Shown one piece after another: positions 26,847 through 34,667 of a stretch of 64,000 nt of DNA. Location: assembly GCF_014284195.1 (NCBI RefSeq), contig NZ_JACOGC010000005.1, positions 1 to 64,000 on the forward strand, given 5' to 3'. How positions within the stretch are numbered: the first letter of the stretch is position 1; each line of letters begins with the position of its first letter. The position numbers and the translations under genes were made by a program. The stretch is from Cognatundibacterium griseum. Lineage in GTDB: Bacteria > Pseudomonadota > Gammaproteobacteria > Burkholderiales > Burkholderiaceae_D. The notes beneath the pieces were generated by a model that was not told the DNA's origin, did not search any database, and saw nothing but the letters and a program-made list of their open reading frames with translations.

Positions 26847-28064
26847 TTATCTGGCAGCTTGCTGGATGTGGCAATGCATATTCAGAAACCGCAATGCGCC
26901 GCTGTAGTTGGTATCCCAGTCATCGAGCAGATAATTGCCGGCCTCTTCAACAAAATGATGCCAGTCTTCCAGCAGCCCCTCCTGTTTTTCATGCGGGGCT
27001 GACGTTTTTATCCATTGAGCGGCAAGCTCATGGGAAAACCCCTCAGTCCGGAATTTTTTGACGATGCTTTTGGCCGCTTTTTCCGACAAACTTGTTTTGG
27101 GCGCGACACCGGCGGCCATACACAAAAACAGTGTCATGAGCGAATCAACATCGGTTTTACCTTTGGTCAGCCGGGTCCATTCCTTGGAAACCAGCGCATC
27201 ATATTCGGATGTATCTTCAATCTCATGATCTTTCAGGTAATAACGGTCCTTGAGACTGAATACCAGTTTGTCGAGTGATGCGTTTTTATCGTTCAGCAGC
27301 GGCAGATCATGGGTCCGGATCTCTTCTGCGATACGTCGCACAATGGCAATAAATTGTTCAGGGACAAGCGTCAGATCCAGCGCAGCGACGGCTTTATTTC
27401 GTTTCACCACGCCCATGCGGCGAACAGACTCAATCAACGTGGCAAACTCCAGCTGATTTTCCAGTACGGCGCCTTCATCGGCAAATATCATTGTCAACAA
27501 AGCCGTCCGGACGATTGCCGCCGCTTCGACATCTTCTTCCCGCAAATAACTGCGGGATAATCCGAGCATATCGCCAAACCAGAATCCTGCCTCAATCTCC
27601 AGCACATTGGCCTGCCTGTGCGCCAGTGCATTCCGGTAATCTGACGGCGTATCCTTCAACGACCAGACATCCAGAAAATCTTCTACTTTCCCTTTGACAT
27701 CCTGACCCAGCAACGGATATTCCGGCATCGCAAACAAGGCTTTCAGCAAACCGGAGCCGCCACGGGATAAAGTCAGGAAGGTGTTGTCGCGGATTAATTT
27801 GGCAGCCATTTCCAGATCGCCGCCGGAAGTTTCCAGCAGATACAGACTGGCAAGATTGACGATACGCCGGCGCGCCAGTTCAATCTCGGGGCGCAAATAT
27901 TGACTGCCGAACGCTGCTGCAATCTGCACCATCCCTTTCGGCGCTTCGGTTTCTATCGCGGTGATTTTGCTGCTGGGAATGATGGCCCGCTGCACACCGT
28001 AACGCAGCGCCGTTTCAAAGAAAGGGCGATGATCGGTCAGGGCAATATGAAATTGATCGGACAT
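26847..28064 (-). CDS. Unrecognised 405-residue protein of the J-protein cluster
   Basis: I do not recognise this protein. It is predicted cytosolic, mostly alpha-helical, with no signal peptide or membrane helix. The N-terminal 60 residues (FHIALTDHRPFFETALRYGVQRAIIP) look conserved-like, and a basic-hydrophobic stretch ELARRRIVNLASLYLLETSGGD follows. There are several long amphipathic helices; the C-terminal part ends HCHIQQAAR. It lies downstream of the two acidic-tail genes on the same strand, but a terminator and 132 bases separate it, so it may have its own promoter. A good case can be made only for membership of the neighbourhood; no catalytic motif is visible. Confidence 0.75.
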   Translation of the reverse strand: MSDQFHIALTDHRPFFETALRYGVQRAIIPSSKITAIETEAPKGMVQIAAAFGSQYLRPEIELARRRIVNLASLYLLETSGGDLEMAAKLIRDNTFLTLSRGGSGLLKALFAMPEYPLLGQDVKGKVEDFLDVWSLKDTPSDYRNALAHRQANVLEIEAGFWFGDMLGLSRSYLREEDVEAAAIVRTALLTMIFADEGAVLENQLEFATLIESVRRMGVVKRNKAVAALDLTLVPEQFIAIVRRIAEEIRTHDLPLLNDKNASLDKLVFSLKDRYYLKDHEIEDTSEYDALVSKEWTRLTKGKTDVDSLMTLFLCMAAGVAPKTSLSEKAAKSIVKKFRTEGFSHELAAQWIKTSAPHEKQEGLLEDWHHFVEEAGNYLLDDWDTNYSGALRFLNMHCHIQQAAR

Positions 28065-28103
28065 GACGGTTTTCTCTTATGACTCTCAAACTCTGCAACA
28101 ATA

Positions 28104-28139
28104 AAAAATGCAGAACACGTAACCGCAGTCTGCATTTTT
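28104..28139. terminator. Bidirectional intrinsic terminator inside the J-protein cluster
   Basis: AAAAATGCAGA (28104-28114) and TCTGCATTTTT (28129-28139) are perfect 11-bp complements around a 14-base loop. On the minus strand it ends transcription after the 251-residue gene and before the 405-residue gene. Confidence 0.85.
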
Positions 28140-28196
28140 CCGAAAAGAACCCGGGGCAGTCCAAAGCACAGCAACCGGGTCCAGATGATAATCTGT

Positions 28197-28952
28197 TTAC
28201 AGCGCAGACTCTTCCTCATCATCGCCGTCATCGTTATTTTTCGGACGCTCATCTTCTTCCGCGTCGCCTTCGGCGGCAACTTCCTGCTCATCGCTTTGCA
28301 GAGTCGCCAGGTAGGCCTGATAGCGTGCCCGCAATTTCATCAGCACTTCACGGAAAATTTCCGGCAATTCATAACGCAGAATATATGTCACCTGCATCCA
28401 GTCGTGATCTTCCAGATTGGCCATATCGAGCGGTGATGCAACGCCTTCATGATCGTGGTCGAGATGCATCAGGTCGTCTTCACGGGCCCGGGTTTTCTCG
28501 CCGTCGCCATATTCATACAGATCGAAAGTCGCATATTTATAAAAGTGCTCCACCATCTGCGCACGGTCAAGCAGATAGTCAACCAGGGCATCGTAGCCGC
28601 CCTCCACTTCTGCGATTTCATACAGAAATTCAGCCGGATCGGCACCGTCGCGGAAAATGACGGAATTGATCATGCCACGCAACTGTTCATGGGTCTGGTC
28701 ACCGTAGCGACGTTCCAGCACCACTGCCTGGGCAAACTGCTCCGGCGTGACCACCAGGTTCACCAGCGACTCTTTTGAGGCATCATATTCACGGATCACC
28801 GCCAGTAAATCTTTAGCGGGCAAATCGTCGAGTGCTGCCACCAGCGCTTTATCGCCGTGGGTCTCGGCGATATTCGCCAGTGCATATTCCGCACCGGAAA
28901 TGTCGCCAGCCAGAATCAGGTTCTGTGCTTCAATCACTGCAGGTAAAGTCAT
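28197..28952 (-). CDS. Unrecognised protein with acidic C-terminal tail (251 residues)
   Basis: I do not recognise this family. Residues 1-215 look like a helical domain, opening LPAVIEAQNLILAGDISGAEYALANIAETHGDKALVAALDDLP, which has the spacing of a tetratricopeptide-like or superhelical repeat. The last 30 residues are almost all Asp, Glu, Asn and Gln (EGDAEEDERPKNNDDGDDEEES). Such tails occur in chaperone-associated and histone-chaperone-like proteins, but this is only an analogy. The gene starts 11 bases after the 196-residue gene, which has a similar tail, and both are in one unit with the J-domain gene. No membrane helix or signal peptide is seen. Confidence 0.78.
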   Translation of the reverse strand: MTLPAVIEAQNLILAGDISGAEYALANIAETHGDKALVAALDDLPAKDLLAVIREYDASKESLVNLVVTPEQFAQAVVLERRYGDQTHEQLRGMINSVIFRDGADPAEFLYEIAEVEGGYDALVDYLLDRAQMVEHFYKYATFDLYEYGDGEKTRAREDDLMHLDHDHEGVASPLDMANLEDHDWMQVTYILRYELPEIFREVLMKLRARYQAYLATLQSDEQEVAAEGDAEEDERPKNNDDGDDEEESAL

Positions 28953-28963
28953 TCTTTTTATCC

Positions 28964-29554
28964 TTACTCTTTACGGTCAAAGCCTTGCTCAGCCAGCCAG
29001 TCAGCGCCAGCTTCGCCCAGATCGTAGTCATCGCCATCATCACCGTCATCGCGGCCGTGACGGCCATATTGTCCATCCAGATCACCATTTTCGCGGTCGT
29101 CGTTTTCCTCGTCCTGCTCGTCAGCATCCTGATCGGCATCGGCGGCCGCACTACCTTTACGGCTCTGTACGCCACGATACAGATACTCCAGAGCAGCTGC
29201 CGTCACCAGAAAGCGTTCTCCGGCAGGCTCTGCCAGTACGGTTTTTGCCAGTGGCTCGGCCCAGGGTTCAAGGCGTACAGCGGCAGACAGACTTTTCCAT
29301 TCCGGCAAGCGTGCTTCCTCTTTGCTCACCAATGCTTCCAGCGCCAGAGGGTTAAGAAAAATAAATCCCTGATGAAATGCCGACGCCAGCATTTCGGGAT
29401 TGCTCGCCATCATCGGTAACAACAAAGGCAACTGGGATGCCTTCTCGCGCAAGCGCGCCTTCAGCATATTGTTACCTTCGGAATCAGATTTCAAATCTTC
29501 AATTTCAGCCCTGTAAACTGACATCAGGTCTTCAAAAAAACGGGACAACTTCAC
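28964..29554 (-). CDS. Unrecognised protein with long acidic C-terminal tail (196 residues)
   Basis: I do not recognise this family. Residues 1-130 form a predicted helical domain (MKLSRFFEDLMSVYRAEIED, then ASQLPLLLPMMASNPEMLASAFHQGF). Residues about 137-180 are a low-complexity acidic tail rich in Asp, Glu, Gly and Arg (DQDADEQDEENDDRENGD), and the protein ends with a short segment EAGADWLAEQGFDRKE that may be a peptide motif. The start overlaps the stop of the J-domain gene by four bases, so the two proteins should be made in a fixed ratio. Partnership with the J-protein is inferred from this coupling. Confidence 0.78.
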   Translation of the reverse strand: MKLSRFFEDLMSVYRAEIEDLKSDSEGNNMLKARLREKASQLPLLLPMMASNPEMLASAFHQGFIFLNPLALEALVSKEEARLPEWKSLSAAVRLEPWAEPLAKTVLAEPAGERFLVTAAALEYLYRGVQSRKGSAAADADQDADEQDEENDDRENGDLDGQYGRHGRDDGDDGDDYDLGEAGADWLAEQGFDRKE

Positions 29555-29835
29555 TGCAATACTCCTGATAAATAAGCTTTCCAGATTTCACCGGCGGTTT
29601 CAAGCGGTGAATCAAGCAGATTGCGGCGACGGTTTTCATCATAGGCGGCACGCGCCGCATCGTCCGACAATACGTCGTAAGCCTCTTTAACCGCATGGAA
29701 ATTTTGCGCCGCAAATTCAGAGTCATTCCGGTCAGGATGAAATTCGGCGGCTTTCTGGCGGTAGGCTTTCCTGATTTCCGCCATTGACGCATTCGGCGCA
29801 ATACCAAGAATCAGGTAATGGTCTTTTGTGTGCAT
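29551..29835 (-). CDS. Mini J-domain protein (DnaJ-like co-chaperone)
   Basis: This 94-residue protein is little more than a J-domain: KDHYLILGIAPNASMAEIRKAYRQKAAEFHPDRN, with the essential His-Pro-Asp at about 33-35, then the helix III/IV region FHAVKEAYDVLSDDAARAAYDENRRR. J-domains stimulate ATP hydrolysis by DnaK/Hsp70. It lacks the Gly/Phe region, zinc-finger and substrate-binding domains of full DnaJ, so it must be brought to its client by a partner. The next two genes (acidic-tail proteins) are coupled to it. The start lies 23 bases after hairpin element B on the minus strand. Confidence 0.88.
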   Translation of the reverse strand: MHTKDHYLILGIAPNASMAEIRKAYRQKAAEFHPDRNDSEFAAQNFHAVKEAYDVLSDDAARAAYDENRRRNLLDSPLETAGEIWKAYLSGVLQ

Positions 29836-29858
29836 TTTTTCATCATTTTCATCAATAT

Positions 29859-29935
29859 GGGGAGTATGCCCACAATATCGGGCTTTACCTCATATTTTCA
29901 AACGTTTTCCTCAAATACTCCGGGGGAGTATTTTT
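29859..29935. repeat. Intergenic hairpin element, copy B
   Basis: GGGGAGTAT (29859-29867), an inner GCCC/GGGC stem (29868-29871 and 29880-29883), and a right end ATACTCCGGGGGAGTAT (29915-29931) that is a perfect 7-bp hairpin with a 3-base loop followed by TTTT. The plan matches copy A at 24611-24687, including the shared TCAT-TTTCAA-ACGTTTT core. On the plus strand the right hairpin reads as a terminator, and GGGGAGTAT could pair alternatively with ATACTCC. Confidence 0.7.
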
Positions 29936-30000
29936 GAGCAAAACGAATGCTTTGCGCATTTCTGGGTATCAGCCGGACTACGCGGCATCAACACAGGGAT

Positions 30001-30480
30001 TCAATGATGGTGGCCGCCAGCACCATGCACATGGCCATGCACCACTTCTTCGTCGCTGGCCTCACGGACATCAAGCACTTCGGTATCAAAACGGATCGTC
30101 ATACCAGCCAGCGGATGATTGCCATCCAGCGTCACTGTACCGGCATCGATTTTAAGCACACGGAACTGCATGGTTTCCTCGGTATCCGGATCGCGGGTTT
30201 CAAACATCATGCCGACTTCAATATCAGGCGGGAAAGCGCTGATATCCTCTTCCCGTACAAAATCCGGTTCAATATCGCCAAAACCTTGTTCCGGCGCCAG
30301 CACCACGCTGATTTTATCTCCGGTCTGCTTACCCTCTAATGCAGCTTCTACGGCGGGCAAAATATTATCGTAATCGCCATGCAAATAAACGATAGGGTCC
30401 TGGTTGCGGTCAATCACTGCACCGTCCATGTTATACATGACGTAATTCAGACTAACGACGGTATTGGCTTTGATTTGCAT
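30001..30480 (-). CDS. slyD: FKBP-type peptidyl-prolyl isomerase SlyD-like
   Basis: SlyD-like proteins combine proline isomerase and chaperone activity, with the insert-in-flap (IF) domain binding unfolded chains. The 159-residue protein has the FKBP strands VVSLNYVMYNMDGAVID and the flap region DNILPAVEAALEGKQTGDKISVVLAPEQGFGD. The IF domain follows, with PDFVREEDISAF, and then DGNHPLAGMTIRFDTEVLDVREAS. The short His-rich tail (HGHVHGAGGHHH) can bind nickel or other metals but is much shorter than that of E. coli SlyD. It lies upstream of the J-protein gene on the same strand, 165 bases apart, with hairpin element B between. Confidence 0.95.
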   Translation of the reverse strand: MQIKANTVVSLNYVMYNMDGAVIDRNQDPIVYLHGDYDNILPAVEAALEGKQTGDKISVVLAPEQGFGDIEPDFVREEDISAFPPDIEVGMMFETRDPDTEETMQFRVLKIDAGTVTLDGNHPLAGMTIRFDTEVLDVREASDEEVVHGHVHGAGGHHH

Positions 30481-30631
30481 GATATTTGAGGGTAAAAGAC
30501 ATTGGAGGATGTCCGGGATGCGTGGCAGGACAGAGGAAAGTCGCCCTCGAACCGGACGGGGCTGTATTGTAACAGAATCACCGGGCCGGAATCACAGCCT
30601 GCAAACCGGACAGACGCTGCCCGGCAGCGAA

Positions 30632-32599
30632 TTACCGGGACATCTGCTCTGCCATCGCCGTATGCCATAACGGCCGCCGGTTCAGCGCGCTGGCAATATG
30701 CTGGTCACCAAACAGGGCGTCAAAGGTCAGCAAATTCATGCGCTGATCATAAGGCACACACTCCAGCCCGTGCGTGTACTGAACTTTGCCATTCCGGTCT
30801 TCCGAATACTCGAAAATCTGGGCCGGCATCAGATGAGACACCCGGTCGATCTGCTGCCAATAGGGTGACACCGGGATACCCGCCGATTTCATGATCTGGG
30901 GAGCCATGTCATTGATCTGGAAATGTGGCTCAATCCAGTGAATATTTTTCTGATTACTGATCATCAGGGCCTGCACTGTATGCAGTTTCTTCTGCTCCTG
31001 TGGTGTTACCAGGTCATAGTTATCGCTAGAAATCAGCTTTGCATCCACCAGCATGTATAAAGGAATGCTGAGGTGGTCACCAAAAAATACCAGTATCGTC
31101 GGGCGCTGCCGGTGGCGGACCGCTGCAGCCAGATACGCCATGCTCTGGTCCGCATCGCGCAAACCGGTGGCATAATTTTCGAGCATCACTTTCATGACCG
31201 GATTCGGTGCATTTAAGGCATGAACCGGATTACCGTCATAGCGCCTGGGATCATCATAACCGCCATGGTTTTCCATACTGGCGGCAAAGATGAATTTTGG
31301 CTGTTGTGAATGACTGTCGAGCTGTTCCAGAATTTTCTGAGCAAAACTCATGTCACTGATAAACGGCCCTTTTTTTTCCGGTGCAGCAAAGCCTTCCTGA
31401 TCAATAAAATGATCAATTCCCAATAACGGATACACGTCTTTGCGCTTCCAGAATTTTCCGTCAAACGGATGAATCGCCACGGTGCTGTAACCCAGGGTTT
31501 TCAAATAATTGGGAAAGCTGGTAGGCTGATTTTTTGTCAGGTACTGCAGATAAGGAATAGAGCCGATAGGCAGGCTGGCAGTGCGTAATCCGGTCAGCAA
31601 CTCAAATTCAACATTTGCTGTCCCCCCGCCAAAAGCAGGGCTGACGACTTCCGCACCATGATTCTTCATTTCCTCAGTAAACGCAGGTACCGGATTCTGG
31701 TCGAACTGTAATGAGGGAAAGCGGTTCACATCAAAAAAACTTTCGCTGAGCACCACAATCACATCCGGCAATTGCTCTGGTGATGCGGCAACCGGCATTA
31801 CCAGCCCTGCATCCGGTTCACCCAGCGTCACGGCACTGGCTTTTGCATAATCCGCCGGAGGACGAATCTGCATCAGGTGGGAATTCATCGCCAGCGATAA
31901 AGGAAGGAAGTTATCTTTGATATTCTCCCTGGTAGACCAGGAAATATTCATAATCGGATCAACCAGATGCCGGGTATCTTTTAAATGCCGGTTCGGTCCC
32001 ATTTCCTCCACAACATAAACCAGACCTGCCCAGCTGGTAACACACATGCACAGACAGGTGACCAGATGCGGCCGGGTCAGCGCCGGTTGCTTGTTCCGGG
32101 GTGCCAGCACGAGAATCAGCAATGCCAGCACCACTGGCAGCAAAAGCATGAAACGCACCGAAAACAGATATGTATTGGCCAGCGACATCATCTGTCCCAG
32201 CATCGCAATATCCCACGGCAGCAAAGGTTCTGAACGATATTTCAGTTTCAGCGCATTGGCGATAATAAATCCGGAATACACGATGCCGAACAAAATCATA
32301 CTCAGCGTAATTCGTCTCGACACAATCAGCATCAGCGACCAGAAAGCGCTGAGCACCATCCAGTTCAGGAACAGGATACCCAGATTATGGCCCCAGGTAT
32401 GGTGAGCAAAAGCCGGAAACGGCGACGCAAGCAATACGTGCCAGTCAAGATCCGACTCCAGATAATTACTCAGATAACGGCCAAATATAAAAATCAGCAG
32501 TGGAAATAAGATCGTGCTCAGTGTCTTTTGAAAATAAACACAGATACCGGCCACCGCACGGTAAAAATCAGATGAGTTAATCAAGGTGTCGCCAGACAT
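30632..32599 (-). CDS. LTA-synthase-like membrane phosphotransferase (sulfatase fold)
   Basis: This 655-residue protein has about five transmembrane helices in residues 25-195 and a large periplasmic sulfatase-fold domain, the layout of lipoteichoic acid synthase and of Gram-negative OpgB/MdoB-like phosphoglycerol transferases. Predicted metal and nucleophile positions are Glu286 (LSESFFD) and Thr327 (FGGGTANVEFE), with a second metal site at VFFGDHLSIPLY. Gram-negative bacteria lack lipoteichoic acid, so substitution of periplasmic glucans or of lipid A/outer-core sugars with phosphoglycerol or phosphoethanolamine is more likely. It seems to be a single gene. The 151 bases between its stop and slyD hold no clear signal. 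Confidence 0.85.
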   Translation of the reverse strand: MSGDTLINSSDFYRAVAGICVYFQKTLSTILFPLLIFIFGRYLSNYLESDLDWHVLLASPFPAFAHHTWGHNLGILFLNWMVLSAFWSLMLIVSRRITLSMILFGIVYSGFIIANALKLKYRSEPLLPWDIAMLGQMMSLANTYLFSVRFMLLLPVVLALLILVLAPRNKQPALTRPHLVTCLCMCVTSWAGLVYVVEEMGPNRHLKDTRHLVDPIMNISWSTRENIKDNFLPLSLAMNSHLMQIRPPADYAKASAVTLGEPDAGLVMPVAASPEQLPDVIVVLSESFFDVNRFPSLQFDQNPVPAFTEEMKNHGAEVVSPAFGGGTANVEFELLTGLRTASLPIGSIPYLQYLTKNQPTSFPNYLKTLGYSTVAIHPFDGKFWKRKDVYPLLGIDHFIDQEGFAAPEKKGPFISDMSFAQKILEQLDSHSQQPKFIFAASMENHGGYDDPRRYDGNPVHALNAPNPVMKVMLENYATGLRDADQSMAYLAAAVRHRQRPTILVFFGDHLSIPLYMLVDAKLISSDNYDLVTPQEQKKLHTVQALMISNQKNIHWIEPHFQINDMAPQIMKSAGIPVSPYWQQIDRVSHLMPAQIFEYSEDRNGKVQYTHGLECVPYDQRMNLLTFDALFGDQHIASALNRRPLWHTAMAEQMSR

Positions 32600-32860
32600 A
32601 AATCATTTCGTTAAAAATGGCCGACTCATCAGGAGTCAGCAGGCTGGCTATTTAACGTTTTTCAACCATTCCGGTTAGTAACACCTTGTATAAAATTGTT
32701 GGGGTCATCAAGGATATCGATACAAACCTGCACTGCCTCAGGACGGATAAGCAGCGCCTGTTTTTGTTTAAATGATTTTTCTTAATATATTCAATCATTA
32801 AAACCTGTCGCCGATTTTCTGAGAAAATATATCTTCTGCAAAATGCTTACGAAGTGAAAC
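32600..32860. other. Intergenic stretch upstream of the LTA-synthase-like gene
   Basis: About 260 bases, A/T-rich in its right half, with no convincing coding frame, RNA gene or repeat. It must hold the promoter of the minus-strand gene to its left, which I could not place with confidence. Confidence 0.5.
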
Positions 32861-32897
32861 AAAAAAAGCCGGACAGTTACACTGAACGGCTTTTTTT
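32861..32897. terminator. Bidirectional intrinsic terminator
   Basis: AAAAAAAGCCG and CGGCTTTTTTT pair across a loop that itself contains partly complementary bases (ACAGT/ACTGA). It lies 18 bases past the stop of the DUF4404 gene on the minus strand. Confidence 0.8.
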
Positions 32898-32914
32898 GTA
32901 CAAAATAAAATATC

Positions 32915-33187
32915 TTATACGCCGATTTTTTCCAGCATAGATCCGATTTCACGCAATGCTGGTTCGAGTTTAGGATGCTGTGCCGCAAATTTGGCAGACA
33001 ATGCCAGCGACCGTTCACTCAGCGCCGAATACACAGGATCATTCAATGACTGATCAGAACTGAGTACATGGTGAATATCGTGATTCAACTCGGTTAACAG
33101 TGATTTCAATTCATCATCCACAGAATTAGCCGATGCCAGTTCGGTATGCAACTTCAGCAGTAATTGTTTCAGCTCTTCGTGTTTCAT
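32915..33187 (-). CDS. DUF4404 family protein
   Basis: This 90-residue protein, all helical with several acidic residues, matches the DUF4404 family as I recall it (HEELKQLLLKLHTEL at the start and LREIGSMLEKIGV at the end). Function is unknown in the literature I know. The ATG at 33187 is preceded by a clear ribosome site (GGGAG, five bases away); an in-frame GTG at 33193 would overlap that site. It lies 40 bases downstream of ispF and may be co-transcribed with it, ending at the strong terminator. Confidence 0.8.
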   Translation of the reverse strand: MKHEELKQLLLKLHTELASANSVDDELKSLLTELNHDIHHVLSSDQSLNDPVYSALSERSLALSAKFAAQHPKLEPALREIGSMLEKIGV

Positions 33188-33226
33188 ATTCACTCCCGTT
33201 TGTGTGACATCAATCAGTCTAGTTGC

Positions 33227-33721
33227 TCACGCTGGAAATACCAGCACCACGGCCTCGGCGGCAATCCCCTCTTCACGCCCCAGATACCCCAGTTTTTCGT
33301 TAGTTTTTGCTTTGATATTCACTTGTGAAACGTCTACCTGCAAATCGTCCGCCACATGACGCACCATATCCGGTATGTGCGGCGCCATTTTGGGTGCCTG
33401 CGCAATGATGGTGGCGTCCAGATTTCCGACCACATACCCTGCCGCATGCAAACGTTGAACCGCCTCCCTGAGCAATACCCGCGAGTCAGCCCCCTTAAAG
33501 CGCGGATCCGTATCCGGAAAATGTTTACCGATATCTCCCAGCCCTGCTGCGCCGAACAAGGCATCCGTCATAGCGTGCAGCAAAACATCTGCGTCCGAAT
33601 GTCCGGCCAGTCCGGTCGCATGCGGAATTGTCACCCCGCCGATAATCAGCTGCCGCCCCGGCACCAGCGCATGACAGTCATAACCTTGCCCTATTCTGAA
33701 AGGAAATACTTTATTTTTCAT
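33227..33721 (-). CDS. ispF: 2-C-methyl-D-erythritol 2,4-cyclodiphosphate synthase
   Basis: IspF forms the cyclic diphosphate in the non-mevalonate isoprenoid route, releasing CMP. The 164-residue protein has the zinc ligands in [11 protein letters not shown] (Asp-x-His) and a third His in [33 protein letters not shown], and the C-terminal [17 protein letters not shown] of the family. The ATG at 33721 is preferred; the codon before it is TTG in frame. It follows ispD by 100 bases, the standard ispD-ispF pair. Confidence 0.97.
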   Translation of the reverse strand: MKNKVFPFRIGQGYDCHALVPGRQLIIGGVTIPHATGLAGHSDADVLLHAMTDALFGAAGLGDIGKHFPDTDPRFKGADSRVLLREAVQRLHAAGYVVGNLDATIIAQAPKMAPHIPDMVRHVADDLQVDVSQVNIKAKTNEKLGYLGREEGIAAEAVVLVFPA

Positions 33722-33821
33722 CAAACATTCTCTTTTGTCTTTTGTGTGCGTCCCGACATTTCGGCTTATCGATTTTTACCATGCCGGGTTGAGTGCCCGG
33801 ATTGTCCGTCCGGTCAACGCA

Positions 33822-34544
33822 TCAGTTTTCCGCTGCAGAAATCCCCATGTATCCTGCAATCAGCGCCAGATCCGAAGGTAAAGTCACCTTCAGATTCCGG
33901 GCACTTCCCTCGATTAGTAAAGGAATATGTCCCGCCGATTCGATGGCACTGGACTCATCGGTCACCTGCGCCGCCAGATCGAGCGCATCGCATAGCAGAC
34001 GGTAGCGGAACATTTGCGGCGTTTGCGCCAGCCATAAGCCATCCCGCGAAACAGTCTGGACTCTGCCGTCAATCACACGCTTGACTGTATCGACGACCGG
34101 CATCGCCAGTAAACCGCCAACCGGATGCGCGGCAATCTGGTCAATCATTTTCTGCAGCAGTTCTTTGGTGAGCCCCGGTCTTGCCGCATCATGCACCAGC
34201 ACCCAGTCATCTTCTTTCAGCACCACCTCCAGATGCGCCAATCCCTGACGGACCGTATCACGCCGTGTAGCACCTCCGCAGCGCAACACAGTCACATTGG
34301 CGGCCGGCTGCAACATCGCATCAATCATCGCATCCTCTGCACTGACGATCACGTAAGTATGGCTGATCGCCGGTGAATCGCGGAAGGTATTAACGGTATG
34401 TTGCAGAATACTGTCTTTTCCCAACCGTAAATACTGCTTGGGAACATCGCCCCCCATCCTTGCACCGACACCGGCAGCAGGGATCAGCCCCACATAACGC
34501 GGCGCTGATGCATTCCCGGATTGTTTCAGTTGTTCAGACATCAT
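33822..34544 (-). CDS. ispD: 2-C-methyl-D-erythritol 4-phosphate cytidylyltransferase
   Basis: IspD joins CTP and 2-C-methyl-D-erythritol 4-phosphate in the third step of the isoprenoid route. The 240-residue protein has the nucleotide-binding signature LIPAAGVGARMGGDVPKQYL, the VHDAARPGLTKEL motif and the TPQMFRYRLL region typical of the family. Two tandem ATG codons mark the start. It is divergent from mfd, with 123 bases between, a common arrangement. Confidence 0.97.
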   Translation of the reverse strand: MMSEQLKQSGNASAPRYVGLIPAAGVGARMGGDVPKQYLRLGKDSILQHTVNTFRDSPAISHTYVIVSAEDAMIDAMLQPAANVTVLRCGGATRRDTVRQGLAHLEVVLKEDDWVLVHDAARPGLTKELLQKMIDQIAAHPVGGLLAMPVVDTVKRVIDGRVQTVSRDGLWLAQTPQMFRYRLLCDALDLAAQVTDESSAIESAGHIPLLIEGSARNLKVTLPSDLALIAGYMGISAAEN

Positions 34545-34667
34545 GTCAAAAATCGGGAAATCACGCGCCTCAATGGCAACGTTCCCTTCGTTTATAATTA
34601 GGCGCTCATTTTAACCGCGTATTCTGTTCAGCAAACAGGTTTTACGGACTCCACCAGTTCAGCCCGC

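Noticed and set aside
28079-29419. Long plus-strand open frames opposite the acidic-tail genes
   Set aside because: They are antisense shadows: overlapping low-complexity frames made by the Asp/Glu codons on the other strand, rich in Arg, His and Ser, with no ribosome site or recognisable domain.
30481-30631. GGACAGAGGAAAGTC stretch as part of an RNase P RNA or other structured RNA
   Set aside because: Only a short match to the conserved GAGGAAAGTC of RNase P RNA; the other conserved parts and the right length are missing, and it lies in a 151-base gap between two protein genes.
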